The notes under the pieces were generated by a model. The model saw only the letters and a list, made by a program, of their open reading frames with translations, was not told the DNA's origin and ran no database searches. Of a stretch of 64,000 nt of DNA, positions 43,884 to 56,234 are shown piece by piece (position 1 is the first letter of the stretch; each line of letters opens with the position of its first letter). Both the position numbers and the translations under genes were made by a program. Origin of the DNA: Paracentrotus lividus (Eukaryota; Echinodermata; Echinoidea; Camarodonta; Echinidae); contig CALNVZ010000218.1 in assembly GCA_940671915.1 (NCBI GenBank), positions 39,382,648 through 39,446,647 on the forward strand, in the 5' to 3' direction.

Positions 43884-46500
43884 AGAGGGATAATCCAATG
43901 AGACGTAGTGACGTACGGAACTTTCAACTACGGGGTTGCTATGGTTTTATTAACATGGAAAAAGATTTGAATTTTATTGATAATTCTTTTTCAAATCGGT
44001 TGTTTGTGTACTTGAAACGAATTTTCGCTCTTTCATCGATCGATATATATGCCTAGCATTTTGTCGTTGCAAGCCGTATCGATGAGCGAAAACAGGCTAA
44101 GATTGAAACGAACACCAAACGGTCTCTGTTCTACATTCCAGTTCAAACCTTGAAGTCAAACTAGTCCAATGTTGATATGACAGTTATTTGTACATTCCCT
44201 GTGAAATGACTGCAATCTTATTGTATTCCAAATATTCGAGAAATATTCTCGTGGCCCGTTCGCAAGAAGTTTTTCTGACAAGAGTTGGTGAAAGACATTG
44301 TATAATTAGATATAATAACCAGATAAATTGTGGATTCTTTGTACAATATTATAGTGCACTTAAATGTAGAATGGGAAGTACATGATTATGATAACATTTT
44401 TTGAATTTTTGTTAATCTTGTTATCATTGGTATTGGGATAATGGTACGCCAATGAAAAATGGTTCATTGCGTAATTGTAATTATTATTGTTTGAAACAAT
44501 TACTATTTAAGAATCTGTATTAAAGCGTTTCTTTCTATTATTATTGAGATAACATTATCTTGACGGTAGTGTAGTTGAAATAGAGGGGGCGCAGCCAAAC
44601 ATTTTCATACACGCTCAATGGGCGGGTCTCGAGAGTCGGGCGCACCTCTCGGATCCAGGCCGGGCTCCATGGCACGCGCAACCCCTTATAATCCGAAAAC
44701 CACTCATTGCCTTTACATGTTTAAATTCGGAAAATTTTCGGCTCCCCCTCCCCCCATTTATGAATTTTCGGGCTGTGCCCCGTCCCCCTATTTTCATATC
44801 CTGGATTCAACACTGCGCCTGGGACAGCTGTGAATTTGTTTATCATTATTTCTAACAGCGACTTTCATGATATTTCATCGGTCATGATTTTATTCAATTA
44901 TTATTATTATTATTATTATTATTATTTATTTGACCAAAAAGAATACATGTTTTATACGATACAAGAGATAACATACACTGTAAAAGCATGGCATGCATGA
45001 CAATCTTGTGAACTTGTGCCATCAATATATAATTTTGTTTTATTGTGTACTTTGAAATAAAATTCTTCCTAGATTTCAGTCTACCAATACGTTAAAGGTG
45101 TTTTTTATGGCTTTTGTCTAAAAAAGAAAGTCACAATGAAGTGTATACCCAAACTACGTTGTTTTATTGTAACCATGGAAATTGCTGCATTGTGAAAATA
45201 ATCAATGACGTCAATATTTTATATTATAAAATTTATAATTTTTCATTAATACACCTGCTTTTTACACACTTTCAGTAATGGGAAGTAAACATATCACGTG
45301 CCAGATTTATCCTTTCATACTGCAAAATAGCAGTGTATTATGAGGATATGACTTTTGAAGGGCCTATGGGGAAATCGCTTGTAACAGAAATTTCTTGTTC
45401 AGTTCGTCTCTTAACATTCGTGATATTTCTTATTCGTGATGTTTCTTAGTTTGAAAAAAAAATAAATAAAGAAAATTAAAAAATCCGCGGACATTTGAAT
45501 AGTCGGGTGCTTTTCTATATGAGTCGAGATGAGACCTCATATATTTTGTGCCTTATAAATGGTATAGGGGGAGACCTTCCTGTAATTGAATATGTTTTTT
45601 TAAAGCAGAAAATATGAGTGAAATAAACCCATCAAGGGATAACGAAGTTTTACATGTAGAACTTGTGAGTTTTGACGTTACCCACGCGAGCTGCTTGTCT
45701 CCAATCTGTTGTGTAATGTATATACCATAAATGTGTTGTGTTTTTTTCATGGTTCTTGATGAAGAAATATTTCATTACGGCATGTCATATGTCAACATGA
45801 AATAGATATATCGAATGTACATATTAAATGTTTAATATGCCCTTTTATTACTATTATTATTATTCTTTTTTTCTTTTTCAATTTATGGAATTTAAATTAC
45901 ACAACTTCTTGAGATACATCTCGGATAAAAAACAAAGATATTTTGATTATGAGTAAATTCCATGTCTTTTGACACCTTCACTGTTATTCATTTTCTATTT
46001 GTCTGGATTTAAAAAAAATAAGTCAATTTAACTCAAGGTTGGACTCCCCCTTTTAGTGTTGTTTTAATCTGATTGCCTCGTACCATTGTTGTTGGATTTG
46101 GTTTAATTTGGACATCTTTTATTCAAAATCGAGTATTTTGTCACATTTTTATATTTTTATATTTTTTACTTAATTTTTAAAATAAATGAATAAAGTTTCA
46201 TTTATCTACATCATTTTCCAGGAGTATTGGAGACTTTTTTTGTTGCTTTATTTATTTTAAGGACTCGGTATACAGGCATACTGATAGGCGTAACAAAAGG
46301 CATGATGCCATTGCGCTTTGAATGGATTAAGATGCTCCAAAATGCTCCAAATTTTATTTTCCGAAACAAAGGTGAAAGAAAATTCTTTTTGCTCCTTTTC
46401 TCGTGGGCCCGACAGCCACGGAGCAGCGCCAGATGGACGTTGCTCTATCTCCTTTTTATTGAACGCCAATCAGCATGATCAGGGTAGCAGCAAGTACCAT
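43884..46500 (+). other. SLC22-like 3' UTR and downstream intergenic DNA
   Basis: The 3' UTR starts after TAG at 43883. Candidate polyadenylation signals AATAAA/AATAAAG occur near 45056, 45467 and 46190, so the transcript end is uncertain. It also contains (ATT)n at 44900-44925 and a C-rich interspersed repeat around 44585-44835. Confidence 0.5.
44585..44835. repeat. C-rich interspersed repeat
   Basis: Runs from 'gagggggcgcag' to 'tcctggattcaacactgcgc'. The end resembles, in complement, the 'caggcgcgtatccagga' ends of the family at 3327 and 6236. Possibly a distant member. Confidence 0.4.
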
Positions 46501-46519
46501 TTTTTAACGTCTTTTGGTG

Positions 46520-46580
46520 ATCGGGGATCGAACCCACAAATTCCCGATTATGAGGCGGACGCTCTAACCACTGAGCGATA
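46520..46580 (-). mobile_element. tRNA-derived SINE head
   Basis: On the minus strand: A-box-like TCGCTCAGTGGTTAGAGC (46578-46561), then a CTCATAA loop with a CAT triplet in the anticodon position, then B box GGGTTCGATCCC (46535-46524). The acceptor-stem halves do not pair, and the following sequence has no CCA. It is therefore a tRNA-derived SINE, not a tRNA gene. The body may continue towards 46470 ('cttgctgctaccctg'). Confidence 0.7.
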
Positions 46581-47223
46581 ATTATGTTTTACGCCATTTA
46601 CTCTCCTATAGTATAAATTTTGTAGAAGCAAATGTCCTGAGGATTTCAAGAATGACATGCCAGCTTAAATGAGGAAGATACATCTTATGAGTAAAGATAT
46701 TTGAGTGCCTTCAATTTTTTGTTCAATTTTTCTCATGTGTCCAACGAATCCCCGCCATAGACGTCTAATTGCCAAATTATAAAAGCAAATATCCTGAGGA
46801 TTTCACGAATGACATGCCCACTAAAATATATAGGCTCATAAATAAAAATGTTTTTTATTTCCCCCAATTTTGTGCTTATCTTAAACCCCATATCTTCCTG
46901 TACGGCACCAAGTCGTAATTTCTCACCATTTTTTTAATAGCCCATGAAAATATCTTTTAGAAGATGTATTCATTTCATAATTCTATTTTTTTCTCATGTG
47001 TCCAACGAATCACCTTCATAGACGTTTATTGTCTAAATGTATTTTGGTCTAATTTCTAAATGAATATTTGATCTATATCCAGTTTGTTTCTGGAAGTGAC
47101 CAAGCGGACAGACAAAATGGACATTAGACAAAATGGGAAATAGACAAAATGGTAAATATGCGTAACCCAAATGGTAATTAGACGAACTAGTTGTAGACGA
47201 AACGGAATGAAACCAAACGGGCA

Positions 47224-47818
47224 TTAAAGTCCCAGACCGGACCGACAAATGAAATAGCCAAAAACGAAAGCTAATATGCTATATAATACAACAATTCCAA
47301 ATTAAGGCGTTTTTATTGTCCATCTAAGTATTTAATTAAAAAGATGACCGAACCTCAACCAGGCCACCCCTCCCGAATACTTGTAAAATTACCCCTAATT
47401 TAAAAGTGCGAGTGATGACGTCAAAAAATGTTAATGGAATGCAACAGCAGTCTTGTGGCCAGGCATGATTGACTTTGCCCTTTCATTTCATAACAATAGA
47501 ATTCTAGCTCACAGGGCGTCTATTGTCCTGACATAGCAAAGCAAACGTGTTTTCTAAAGGCGAAACGCAATCATGCCTAGCCGCAGGACTGCTGTAGCAT
47601 TCCATTAACATTTTTTGACGTCATCACTCGCACTTTTAAATTAGGGGTAATTTTACAAGTATTCGGGAGGGGTGGCCTGGTTGAGGTTCGGTCATCTTTT
47701 TAATTAAATACTTTCTAGATGGACAATAAAAACGCCTTAATTTGGAATTATTGTATTATATAGCATATTAGCTTTCGTTTTTGGCTATTTCATTTGTCGG
47801 TCCGGTCTAGGACTTTAA
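47224..47818. mobile_element. Long fold-back element with TTAA ends, 595 bases
   Basis: The arms (about 47224-47490 and 47555-47818) are nearly perfect complements over about 260 bases, from TTAAAGTCC(C/T)AGACCGGAC inwards, with a spacer of about 65 bases. TTAA at both ends suggests a piggyBac-type target. No coding frame. Confidence 0.85.
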
Positions 47819-47884
47819 ACAAAGTGGGTTTAGACCAAATGGCAATTTACCTCTAGCTCAACCTCGCTCTTCATTTTTATTCTA

Positions 47885-48784
47885 CAGTGTGTCCCACAAA
47901 AAATGCTAATGGCCCTTTAGATGGGTATAATATTAAAACTACGATATTATATTGTTTATATCTCTACACCCGTAAACTACAATTTATCTTCTCTAACTGG
48001 ATAAAATTTTATGTGACATGGTCCAATAATCACACAGATATGAGCATTTTTTCATCACACATCAGGAAACCTCTCCATCCAAGTTTTATATTAAGTAGTA
48101 CCGGGTATATCGAATAGAATAAACCAAAGTTTGACCATTAATAATTTGAAAAATATTTCAGTAGTGATTATGAAATTTATATCACTGTAAAGTGCAACTC
48201 ATTACCATTCTAATGATTTGTCCCTCAGCTCACCAACATCACGCATCACTGAACCCCATTGTTCTGACAAAGTCTTGCAAAATTGCGAGTGTTCACTTTC
48301 ATGCTCTTTGAGATGCGTTAATTCAATTGTGCCTGAAAGGAAACCCAACTTTGATCATCAATGAGCGTGAAAGTGAACCACTCACAATTTTGCAAGACAT
48401 ATTTAAAACAATGGGGTTCCGTGATATATGATATTGGTGAGCTGAGAAAGGTATCATTGAAATGGTAATGAGTTGCACTTTACAGTGATATAAATTTCAT
48501 AACTACTCCTGAAATATTTATCAAAGTATTAATGATCAAAGTTGAGTTTGTTTTATTCAATACATCCGGTACTATTGAATACAAACTTGGATGGAGAGGT
48601 TTCCTGATGTGTAATGACGAAATGCTCATATCTTTGTGATTCTTGGACCATATCACATAGAATTTCATCCAATTGTAGAAAACGAATTGTAGTTTACGGG
48701 TGTAAAGTTATAAATAATATAATATTGTAATCTTAATATTATACCCATCTAAAGTGCCATTATCATTTTTTGTGGGACACACTG
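47885..48784. mobile_element. Long fold-back element with TA ends, 900 bases
   Basis: Starts CAGTGTGTCCCACAAAAAATG; ends with the complement; flanked by TA (47883-47884, 48785-48786). The arms are complementary, with mismatches, over nearly the full length to a short centre near 48330. The TIR and TA target are mariner-like. Open frames on each strand mirror each other and are not genes. Confidence 0.85.
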
Positions 48785-48786
48785 TA

Positions 48787-49273
48787 TTGCATGCAGTATC
48801 GCGATTTGCTAATGAGGTAATTGTATACAGACATGGCAGAGCTTTTATTATTTCAAATTATGACACCAATTTCAGACTAGAAGCGAAATTCTATTAATGT
48901 GAACAAAATAGTAACAAACCACTCTAGAATTGAGACCGGCATAGAAAAAGATACAGGAATTGGGGGGGGGGGGGGGAGGGGAACGATATAAAAAGGTTTA
49001 AAAAGGGGTTGGTTGTAGGGAGGGGGGTCTTATAGTTGGAGGGCTATGAAGGGCGTATTTCCATATGATGTTGTGACATTTTGCGTTATTATTATTTGAT
49101 TGTAAATGTTTATCTTACCGTTTGGTTATATCGAATTGAATAGAATCGAATTTAAAAGTAATTGTATGAATGAACATTTTAGTGAAAGCAATTGCTTTTT
49201 GAGATACACGGTCCAATAAGACAAAAAATAATACAAAATAGGGGGTTGAGGTGGAGAAAGAGCAGGCATGTGT

Positions 49274-49319
<46 letters not shown>

Positions 49320-49772
49320 TTTTGATTTACTAGTTGGCCTGTGTTCAAATTGATTTTTACGAAGAAGAAAAACAATCTTGGCGCCTCTTTTGAATTGCCC
49401 CCTGCATGGGTCCACTATAGTTGGAATAAACTTTGGTTGTTTATTTTTTCTTTAAAGGAGAAAAACTATATGAGGCCCTACTTATTTGCCTTTGTTTGTA
49501 TCAATTGATTAATTATCATTAATTAATTATTTACAACAAAATAAAACAAACAAACAAACAACAACAACAAAAAAAAACACGCATCTTATGGGATGTTATC
49601 CCATAGAGGTGGATATTTTTATCCACCTCTATGATCTTATCATATCTGACCTGTGTATCCTTGATCAATAGCGCCATCTCTGTTGTAAATGCGTACAGTA
49701 TATCCGGACGATTGAATTCTGCTGTGAAAAAAATTCTAGCATATTTCGCCGATTAATTCTCCAATCTGCACA
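48787..49772. other. Region upstream of JAGN1
   Basis: Contains a G run (48962-48974), a poly-T run of nearly 50 bases (49270-49317), a perfect hairpin (49602-49633) and, just before the JAGN1 start, the likely promoter/5' UTR. No TATA box is convincing. Confidence 0.5.
49602..49633. repeat. Perfect 14-base-arm hairpin upstream of JAGN1
   Basis: CATAGAGGTGGATA, TTTT loop, TATCCACCTCTATG, 140 bases before the JAGN1 ATG. It could be a structured 5' UTR element or the remains of a tiny MITE. Confidence 0.85.
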
Positions 49773-49861
49773 ATGTCATCTAAAGGAGGCCCAAGAGCAG
49801 CAGGCACCGATGGTAGTGACTTCCAACATCGAGAGCAAGTCGCCTCTCAGTACAAGATTAG
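49773..49861 (+). CDS. JAGN1: JAGN1 exon 1
   Basis: 29 codons plus AG, GTAATA donor. It encodes the conserved cytosolic N-terminus to residue 29 (QYKI). The ATG is in frame with no earlier candidate matching the family. Confidence 0.95.
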
Positions 49862-52264
49862 GTAATATATCCAAGTTGTATCCCATTAGTAAAATTGGTC
49901 CTACACAAAAATTAGTATGTGGGGCAATGGTATCGTGCCCTGCCACGCCACACTGCACTGCACTGGCGAGGATGGGGGGGGGGGGGGTCATCTAAGGATT
50001 AAAAATAAAATATATACACATAAAATATATGTTGAATAATTCTCATCATCACGCAAGCGACTGGACTATCGGGTGGCTCACGCACATATAGAATCGTAAC
50101 ATCTCTATGATATCTATTTTTGGGGGAAAAATAAAGATTTTCACTTACCATTTTCTTGATGGATGCTGACTTGGATATCCAAGGTCTTCATTAAAACTTC
50201 TGTTTCGTCTGTTTTTAATCCTTTTACTAATGTTTTGGATGAATGTTCATACAATTTGAGGAGACAACACACACGTCCAGGTAAATAATCCATGCTACTT
50301 TCAAATGAACGTAGAGGGCGACAAAACAATATCTGCCTTAGCTAGTTAGCTAGGTCAAAGTACTACGTCCGAGAGCAGTTTTCCATTGCTTAGACCGCCA
50401 CGAGACTTTTATTATTATCATGCGCAAAATCTTAATGGGAATATTAGTTTTTGTTCAACGCTTAAGATATTTATTTCAAGCCATTATTATCTATCTCTTA
50501 TCAAATATGAAACAAAACTGGAATAAACATAAATGTAATTAGCAACATACCAACCACAGAGAAGCTAAACATAACAGAAACCAAATTAGATTCTGAAACA
50601 AACTCAAGTGCATAGTCTCTTTTGCTTCCCCCTCCTTATTAAACATGTGAACGGCTGAAAAAGACTAACAGTCCAAACAAGTTCGCTTCATCTTGGCTAT
50701 GGACAAGAAGCTTGATTCAACTCTACCTATACCAAATTATCGATTCGGTAAAGGTTCGATAAGAAAGTAAAACCCAACGCTAGCACGTAGCTAGCTCTCA
50801 CAACTATCGAGCAATGTAACTCAAACTTGCTCTGTGACTATGCCGACTCTTGGTACTGGCCGAGTTGATTTGGGACGACTTCTTTTAACAATATAGCACT
50901 GCCACACGGCGGCGCATACAATTTCATAGTGAGTGACGGCGCTCGCCTGTGCTGGGCATTTCTCCTGCCGAGTGGTGAGTTTTTCTCCTTTTTTCAGTGT
51001 TTTTATTTCTTTTTTTAAGGGCCTAGGCCTAGCTTAATTTATTATGGACTATAGTCGCACTGCAGATTGATTTCTACTTTCTTTATTGACGCAGTTTCCA
51101 TAAAAAGAGTGGAGAAAGTGGTTCATAAAAATTTCACTTGAATATAAAGGACTTGGTCAACGAGGTCGATACTACGTATCGACCTCGTAGCAATGTGTGA
51201 TCATCATCATGATTTGTTCTCCACTGACATTTTGTGCTAAAAAACTTCAAAGAAATTGCTTTTAAATCCTTTCAAATGACTGGTTAAAATTGAGTGTTCG
51301 GACATCCTACAGCAGTCTACACCCGCGTATGACTATGAGTAAACAAGTTACACCAACACAGAAGCTCAAAACTACTAATCTCTAAAGTAAATGATATTTT
51401 CTGTTCCGATAGTGTTCCCAATAAAGTCTGAACTGCAAGAAGACAGAAGGGGCCTCTATCCTTTATAATTTATTTTACCCCATTTTCATATTCAATTTAA
51501 TTCAATTTATTTAAGTTATGAAGCACAGTGTTTTAAAATTAAATTGAGTTTTTATTTCAATATTTGCTTTTATTGCAGTGCTCCGAGCCTTTGTCTTGAG
51601 TTAATTGATAAGTTGATTATCTTTGTATAGTATTGTATTATTTAAATGGGTGAATTTCACCTAAATTTGAAATACTAGGTTATTGTCCGCCCACAATCAA
51701 CAACCTCTGATGACATATAAATCCAGGGCAGGGAATAGAAATGTGACATTTTGTAATCAAACATTGAGAACAGCATAATTCCACATAAATAATAATTCCC
51801 TCCCATTGTATTCCAAATACAGTGTCCAGCTGAAGTCAAAGTTCCGCAGCTGCCTCTTCCTGAACATCATTGTAGTCTTGGTCCAAGTTGCAATGTTTGC
51901 CGGAGCTCACTTCAACCTCATCTCACCTGACTTCTACCCGTCGTCATGGCAATACACCTGGATGTTGAGCGGAGTGGTATCTCTGATTGGACTCAGCGCT
52001 CTAGCAAAGAATAAGAAGGAGATGTTGAGCTTACACAATCTGGGTCTCATCATCTTTGGCTTTGGAGGAATTTTCTTTGGATTCGCTCAGCAATATTCAA
52101 CTCATCAACGATACCTTGCATCGGGGGAGACAAAGACAATTGCTGATGTTCCAGTTCATTTTATATGGGTGTCTGTGCTTGTCTTGAATATCCTTAATTA
52201 TCTTGCAACATTTTATTACTCTATCAGACTGCAAGCAGCATGGAATGTTAGAAAAAGCAGATGA
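49773..52264 (+). CDS. JAGN1: Jagunal homolog 1, ER membrane protein, 2 exons, 176 aa
   Basis: Join 49773-49861 with 51823-52264 (GT-AG; the Ser codon is split at residue 30). The N-terminus [20 protein letters not shown] is nearly the human JAGN1 start, and SVQLKSK, four hydrophobic helices (about 40-60, 76-91, 103-120, 143-164) and total length (human about 183) fit. Jagunal is an ER membrane protein of the early secretory pathway: oocyte ER reorganisation in Drosophila, and neutrophil development in mammals, where loss causes congenital neutropenia. The tail ends RKSR, an Arg/Lys variant of the KKxx-type retrieval signal seen in vertebrate copies. An AATAAA lies about 105 bases after the stop (near 52370). 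Confidence 0.95.
50149..50293 (-). CDS. Possible antisense first coding exon, unknown protein
   Basis: On the minus strand, an ATG at 50293 starts 48 codons ([30 protein letters not shown], ending HQEN) plus one base, followed by a strong GTAAGT donor (50148-50143). The composition looks like a real globular protein. It lies in the JAGN1 intron on the opposite strand, so JAGN1 exon 1 would sit in its first intron. No second exon was found downstream on this strand, and the product is not recognised. It could be a chance open frame. Confidence 0.4.
51160..51188. repeat. Hairpin in JAGN1 intron
   Basis: ACGAGGTCGATA, 5-base loop, TATCGACCTCGT; perfect 12-base arms. Confidence 0.85.
51823..52264 (+). 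CDS. JAGN1: JAGN1 exon 2
   Basis: Begins after 'ccaaatacag' and ends with TGA (52262-52264). Encodes residues 30-176 with all four membrane segments. The apparent longer open frame upstream of 51823 is intron. Confidence 0.93.
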
Positions 52265-53167
52265 AATATGTTTGTTGATATCATATCTCTTGGTTATTAT
52301 GAAGTCTCTGAAGTCCACAGCATTCCGTTCAACACTTTCAGCTTACTTTTGAAGTGACTATGTTGCATAAAATAAATGATGCCTGTTTCATTAGTATACA
52401 GGGTGTCCCAGAAAAACTTGAAAGGTCGGTCATTTTTCTCTATTAATATTAAATGCACAATTTTAAAGTTCAATCTTTCTTCTTTCTTTTGACACAAATT
52501 TAATATAAAAGTAAAATGTTTGTTGATATCATATCCGTCTGTTAGGAGGTATCTGAAGTCAATAGCATTCCACTCAACATTTTAAGCTAAGCTTACTTTT
52601 AAAGAGTCTATATTCCATTTAAGAAATGATGCATGTATGTCTTATGAGTACATAGAGTACCAAAGTGATATCGTCACAAAATATCCTTCTTTTGTGTCTA
52701 TATATCATGTTGTTTTTCATTTTATATCTTGGAGGAGCATGATGGAATACATCCACATTCCAAATTTGGTAGGAATCCGTTCAACGGGGCCCAAAATATG
52801 ACCACATGAACACCTAATTAACCCCATTGAAGGCAGTGTATTATTGGTACTTTAGGGCCTCTAAGATGGCCTGAAGTCCTGAACCCAAAATGCATTTTTA
52901 ATCATGTAGTGTTGAATGAAACAAAATTTGTCCAATGCTCATACCACACTATGTTACAAAATAACAAATTTTAGGGAGTAATTTTCTATGTAAAAAATTT
53001 GTGCATGGACTATGTCCCTTCACTTGCCTTGTCAAAATAAATGGAATTTGAACTCTGGTATTGTCCCACACATTTAATATATTAATGATTCATACATTGT
53101 ATGCATGTGAGATCATTATACAATCTTTTTTATCCTGTTGAGGCTGTGTGATAGGTGTACTGTCTCA

Positions 53168-53345
53168 TAGAGGGCAAGGGCCGCTGAGCGTTTTTGAAAG
53201 TGGAGGGGCTGAGCTGCAAGTGGGGGGCTGAACAGGCTAAAAATCACAAATGTATGGTCATTTTTGCGTTTTTGTACATGTTTGCTGACAAAAGTGGGGG
53301 CTAAAGCCCCCCCCCCCCCCCCCCCCGCGGCTCCGCGGCCCCTGA
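53168..53345. repeat. Interspersed repeat, second copy of the 593-745 type
   Basis: Shares 'ggctgaacaggctaaaaatc' and 'aaatgtatggtcattttt' with 593-745. Ends in a C run and 'gcggctccgcggcccctg'. Confidence 0.6.
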
Positions 53346-54531
53346 GAGGGCACGTACATCGTATAATGATTGAATGAAGACATGGAGCATTTGTTTCATG
53401 AAACAATATTCTAGATCCTTGTTTGATTGTAAAAACATTTCTAATTGCCACATTAGCAATAAGCACCTCCTAATGGGAGTGGACTGTAGTACTGCAAAAT
53501 TATGACAAAAAATTTGATCAAGGTGTCACAGCCAGCCCCCCCCCCCCCCCCCTTCTGCTAAGAGAATTTGGCATGTTATGTAAGGAAATGTTTCCCTAAC
53601 GGTTAGGGAAAAGGCTTACCACTATCACTTTGCAGTTTCATTTAATTATTTTTTTTAATTCTGTTCATATTTCTGTGACAAATTATTTTTTATCATTTAC
53701 AGGGCTGCGTATCACAAAAGTTTGTGCTTTGCCTTTTGTCAAAAATGATTACCAGTAGTAACCAATTGACATTGTTCTTTAAACATTGCAATTGGTTTCA
53801 AGCCTTTATGTTACAGAACCTAGAAATCTGGATTTTCTTTAAATCATGATGTAATCAGATTATTACTCTTTTTTGAAATTTAAATCTAATTGGTATGTAG
53901 GTCTATTGCTGATAAATGTCAATACAAAATATCTCAAGAGCTAAAATTTATGGAATAATATGCACATTTATGAAAAAAAAGTGAAACATTGAATAAAACT
54001 TTGATAATTATGCACATCCACTTTTCAAGGAATATTTTTATTGTGCAACAGGGTTCGGTGTGAAAAGATGAAAGAGAAAGGGGTGTTTCCATACGTTGAC
54101 CCTTGACACGGCCCAAGTTACCCTAAACATAACTTGAGCCCCATTCTTATGTTTTGGGTTTGATGTATAAGTGGGTTTTAAATTGCAGAAGTTCATATTC
54201 AAACGTGAGTGACACAACATTTGGACTGATAGAAGGTCCCATATCTTTGCACTTGTAAGTTATGAATGGATCATGACTACCGTATTATGCACAATGTATG
54301 AGTGGCATGCGTAATTACCAGTTGGATTTTAATTATACAAATGGTCCTGGAAATTATGATTGAAAACAGTGCGTGAGTGACACGACAAAAAAAAACAAAA
54401 CAACAAAACAAACAAACAAAAAAACCTGAGTTTCTGACCATTATTGGTTATGGTTGAATTTGTGCCCAAATAGATCTCTAAGGGTACCATAAGTGCTGGT
54501 ATATGCACATGAATAGTGTACCTCTATGTGC

Positions 54532-54725
54532 AGGCGCGTATCAAGGATTTGAAGGGGTAGGTGTTGAAAAATTTTTTGGCCTGCAGCCAACCGGAAGGTC
54601 ATAGATCAACCATAGGGGTGGGTTTGACAGGTCAATCGCTTCAAATCATGTCCATTTTTTCCGTTTTTATTTTATTTATTTATTTTTTATTTTTTTTACA
54701 TTTGCTCAATTTTGCGCCCCTTTGA
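54532..54725. repeat. Interspersed repeat, 'gcgcgtatc' family, copy 3
   Basis: Contains 'caggcgcgtatcaaggat', 'ccaaccggaaggtcat' and 'gtcaatcgcttcaaatcatg', as at 3327-3680 and 6236-6600. More diverged. Confidence 0.6.
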
Positions 54726-56018
54726 GGTCATTTTTGCCTTCAATGCAACAATTCAAGTAAATAACTAGATCGAAATTACCTGTATGTATGTCATTTTTGT
54801 GCCATGTTAGACTAGTCCATGATAATAACTTTAAGCAAAAAAAAAAAAAAAAAAATCTGACAAAATGACTAGATATAAGAATAAGAGACATTTAAAGTAC
54901 CATAGTCCCATATGTGCAAATTCATGTTTGATCAATTATTCAGCGTAAGAAAACTGGATCACATAATGTTTGAACTTAAATAATTGGTTGTATTGTAAAG
55001 AAGCTATTGTGTTGATTTTAGATCCTAATTTGCATTTCCAAACTCACAGCACCGCATTAAAATTTCAGCTGAATGTTAATATGAGCAAAAGAGAATTGAG
55101 AGAGAGAGAGAGAGAGAACCAAAGGGGTTTTGGAAGATAGAAAATAATATTTAAAAAAAAGTGACTCATTTTTCCAATGATAATTTGATATACAAGCAGG
55201 GTCAGATATAGGATTTGAAATGGGGGGGGGCACCACCTAATTTTTGGGTTTTTTTTTTCACATGCACAATGATCAATGATGGTTTTAATTTATGGGGAGG
55301 GGGAGGCGACCCTGCCTGGACCTGGCACAGTTGAATTTCAATCTGAGCTTAATGACTTGAAATATGTTGGAAGGGTAAAAAAAAAAAGCAAATTATTTTT
55401 GAGATAGACCGTAAGGCTAAATAGTCCAGAAACTTCTATCAATCGCTCGGGTCATATTCAGGTATAAAATATCAGCACATATGGGGTCGGGCCTATATAT
55501 CAGGGTGTGAATCCATAGGGGTAACGATCCCCCCCCCCCGCCAGCTCCCTCCCCTCTAAAAAAAAAAAAAACATGCCCCCCCCAAAAAAAAAAAAAAAAA
55601 TAATAAAATAAAAAAAAATCACATTATGTAAGGCATGTTTATGAGACCCGCAACCTCCCCTCCCCCTACACACACATATATTCTATTTCTTACGTTCTCC
55701 TTGAAAAATAACAACAAATAACCCCCCCCCCCCCCCCCAACTCTCTTCGTTTCTTGTTTCAGTAGCACGTTTGTCATTCATCATTATGCAGCTGATGGAA
55801 ATTCCTGGAAACCGAGGTTATTATTCCACCCGCGCGCGCGCGATATTTGTAAACAACAAAAAACAAAACGCCCATCGAAAGGAGGAAAATGTTACAGGTT
55901 TTTATCACTTTAAAATATCAGAGTTATTGAAAATACCGTCATTAAAAACACTTTTCATGGCTTTTAAGTCTTCTCACGTCTACGCTCATTCTTATCTCCA
56001 CCCGATAAAGGGAGGAGT

Positions 56019-56234
56019 ATGGAGGAAACCGAGGTGAAAAACCAAAGATCAAGACCCGGCGAAATCCCGTGAAGTGCAAGTGAGTGCCATCGGTGAAGCC
56101 TTCGCGACGCCGAACCGTGCCCGTGTGAGTGTTGTTGTGTAGGATGCCAAAAAGAAACAGTGGCTGATTCGAAGAACAGTGTTTCTAGACGGCTGGACTA
56201 TGTTATACAAACTCTGCATACCCACAACGTTAAG
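56019..56234 (+). CDS. IRAK1BP1: IRAK1BP1 exon 1 (two apparent frameshifts)
   Basis: Start ATG at 56019 (MEETEVK), then the conserved REVQVSAIGEAF in a different frame, then SRRLDYVIQTLHTHNVK back in the first. Donor GTGTGT after AAG. Read strictly as given, the ATG frame stops at 56070-56072. Confidence 0.7.

Larger units (their letters stand above)
52265..56018. other. Intergenic region between JAGN1 and IRAK1BP1
   Basis: No gene is supported. It holds the JAGN1 3' UTR, a mariner-like TIR half ('tacagggtgtcccagaaaaa', 52398), the repeat at 53168-53345, C runs (53311-53327, 53537-53552, 55722-55738), the 'gcgcgtatc' repeat at 54532-54725, (AG)n at 55097-55119 and A-rich runs near 55558-55615. 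Confidence 0.6.

Noticed and set aside
46520-46580. Functional tRNA-Met gene
   Set aside because: A and B boxes and a CAT triplet are present, but the acceptor stem does not pair; better explained as a tRNA-derived SINE.
47887-48668. Similar open frames on both strands (47887-48117 and 48480-48668)
   Set aside because: Mirror images produced by the two arms of a palindromic element.
55771-56037. 88-codon frame just before IRAK1BP1 as its N-terminus
   Set aside because: In a different frame from the family match, ends in a stop before it, and human IRAK1BP1 shows no such sequence; likely 5' UTR or promoter DNA.
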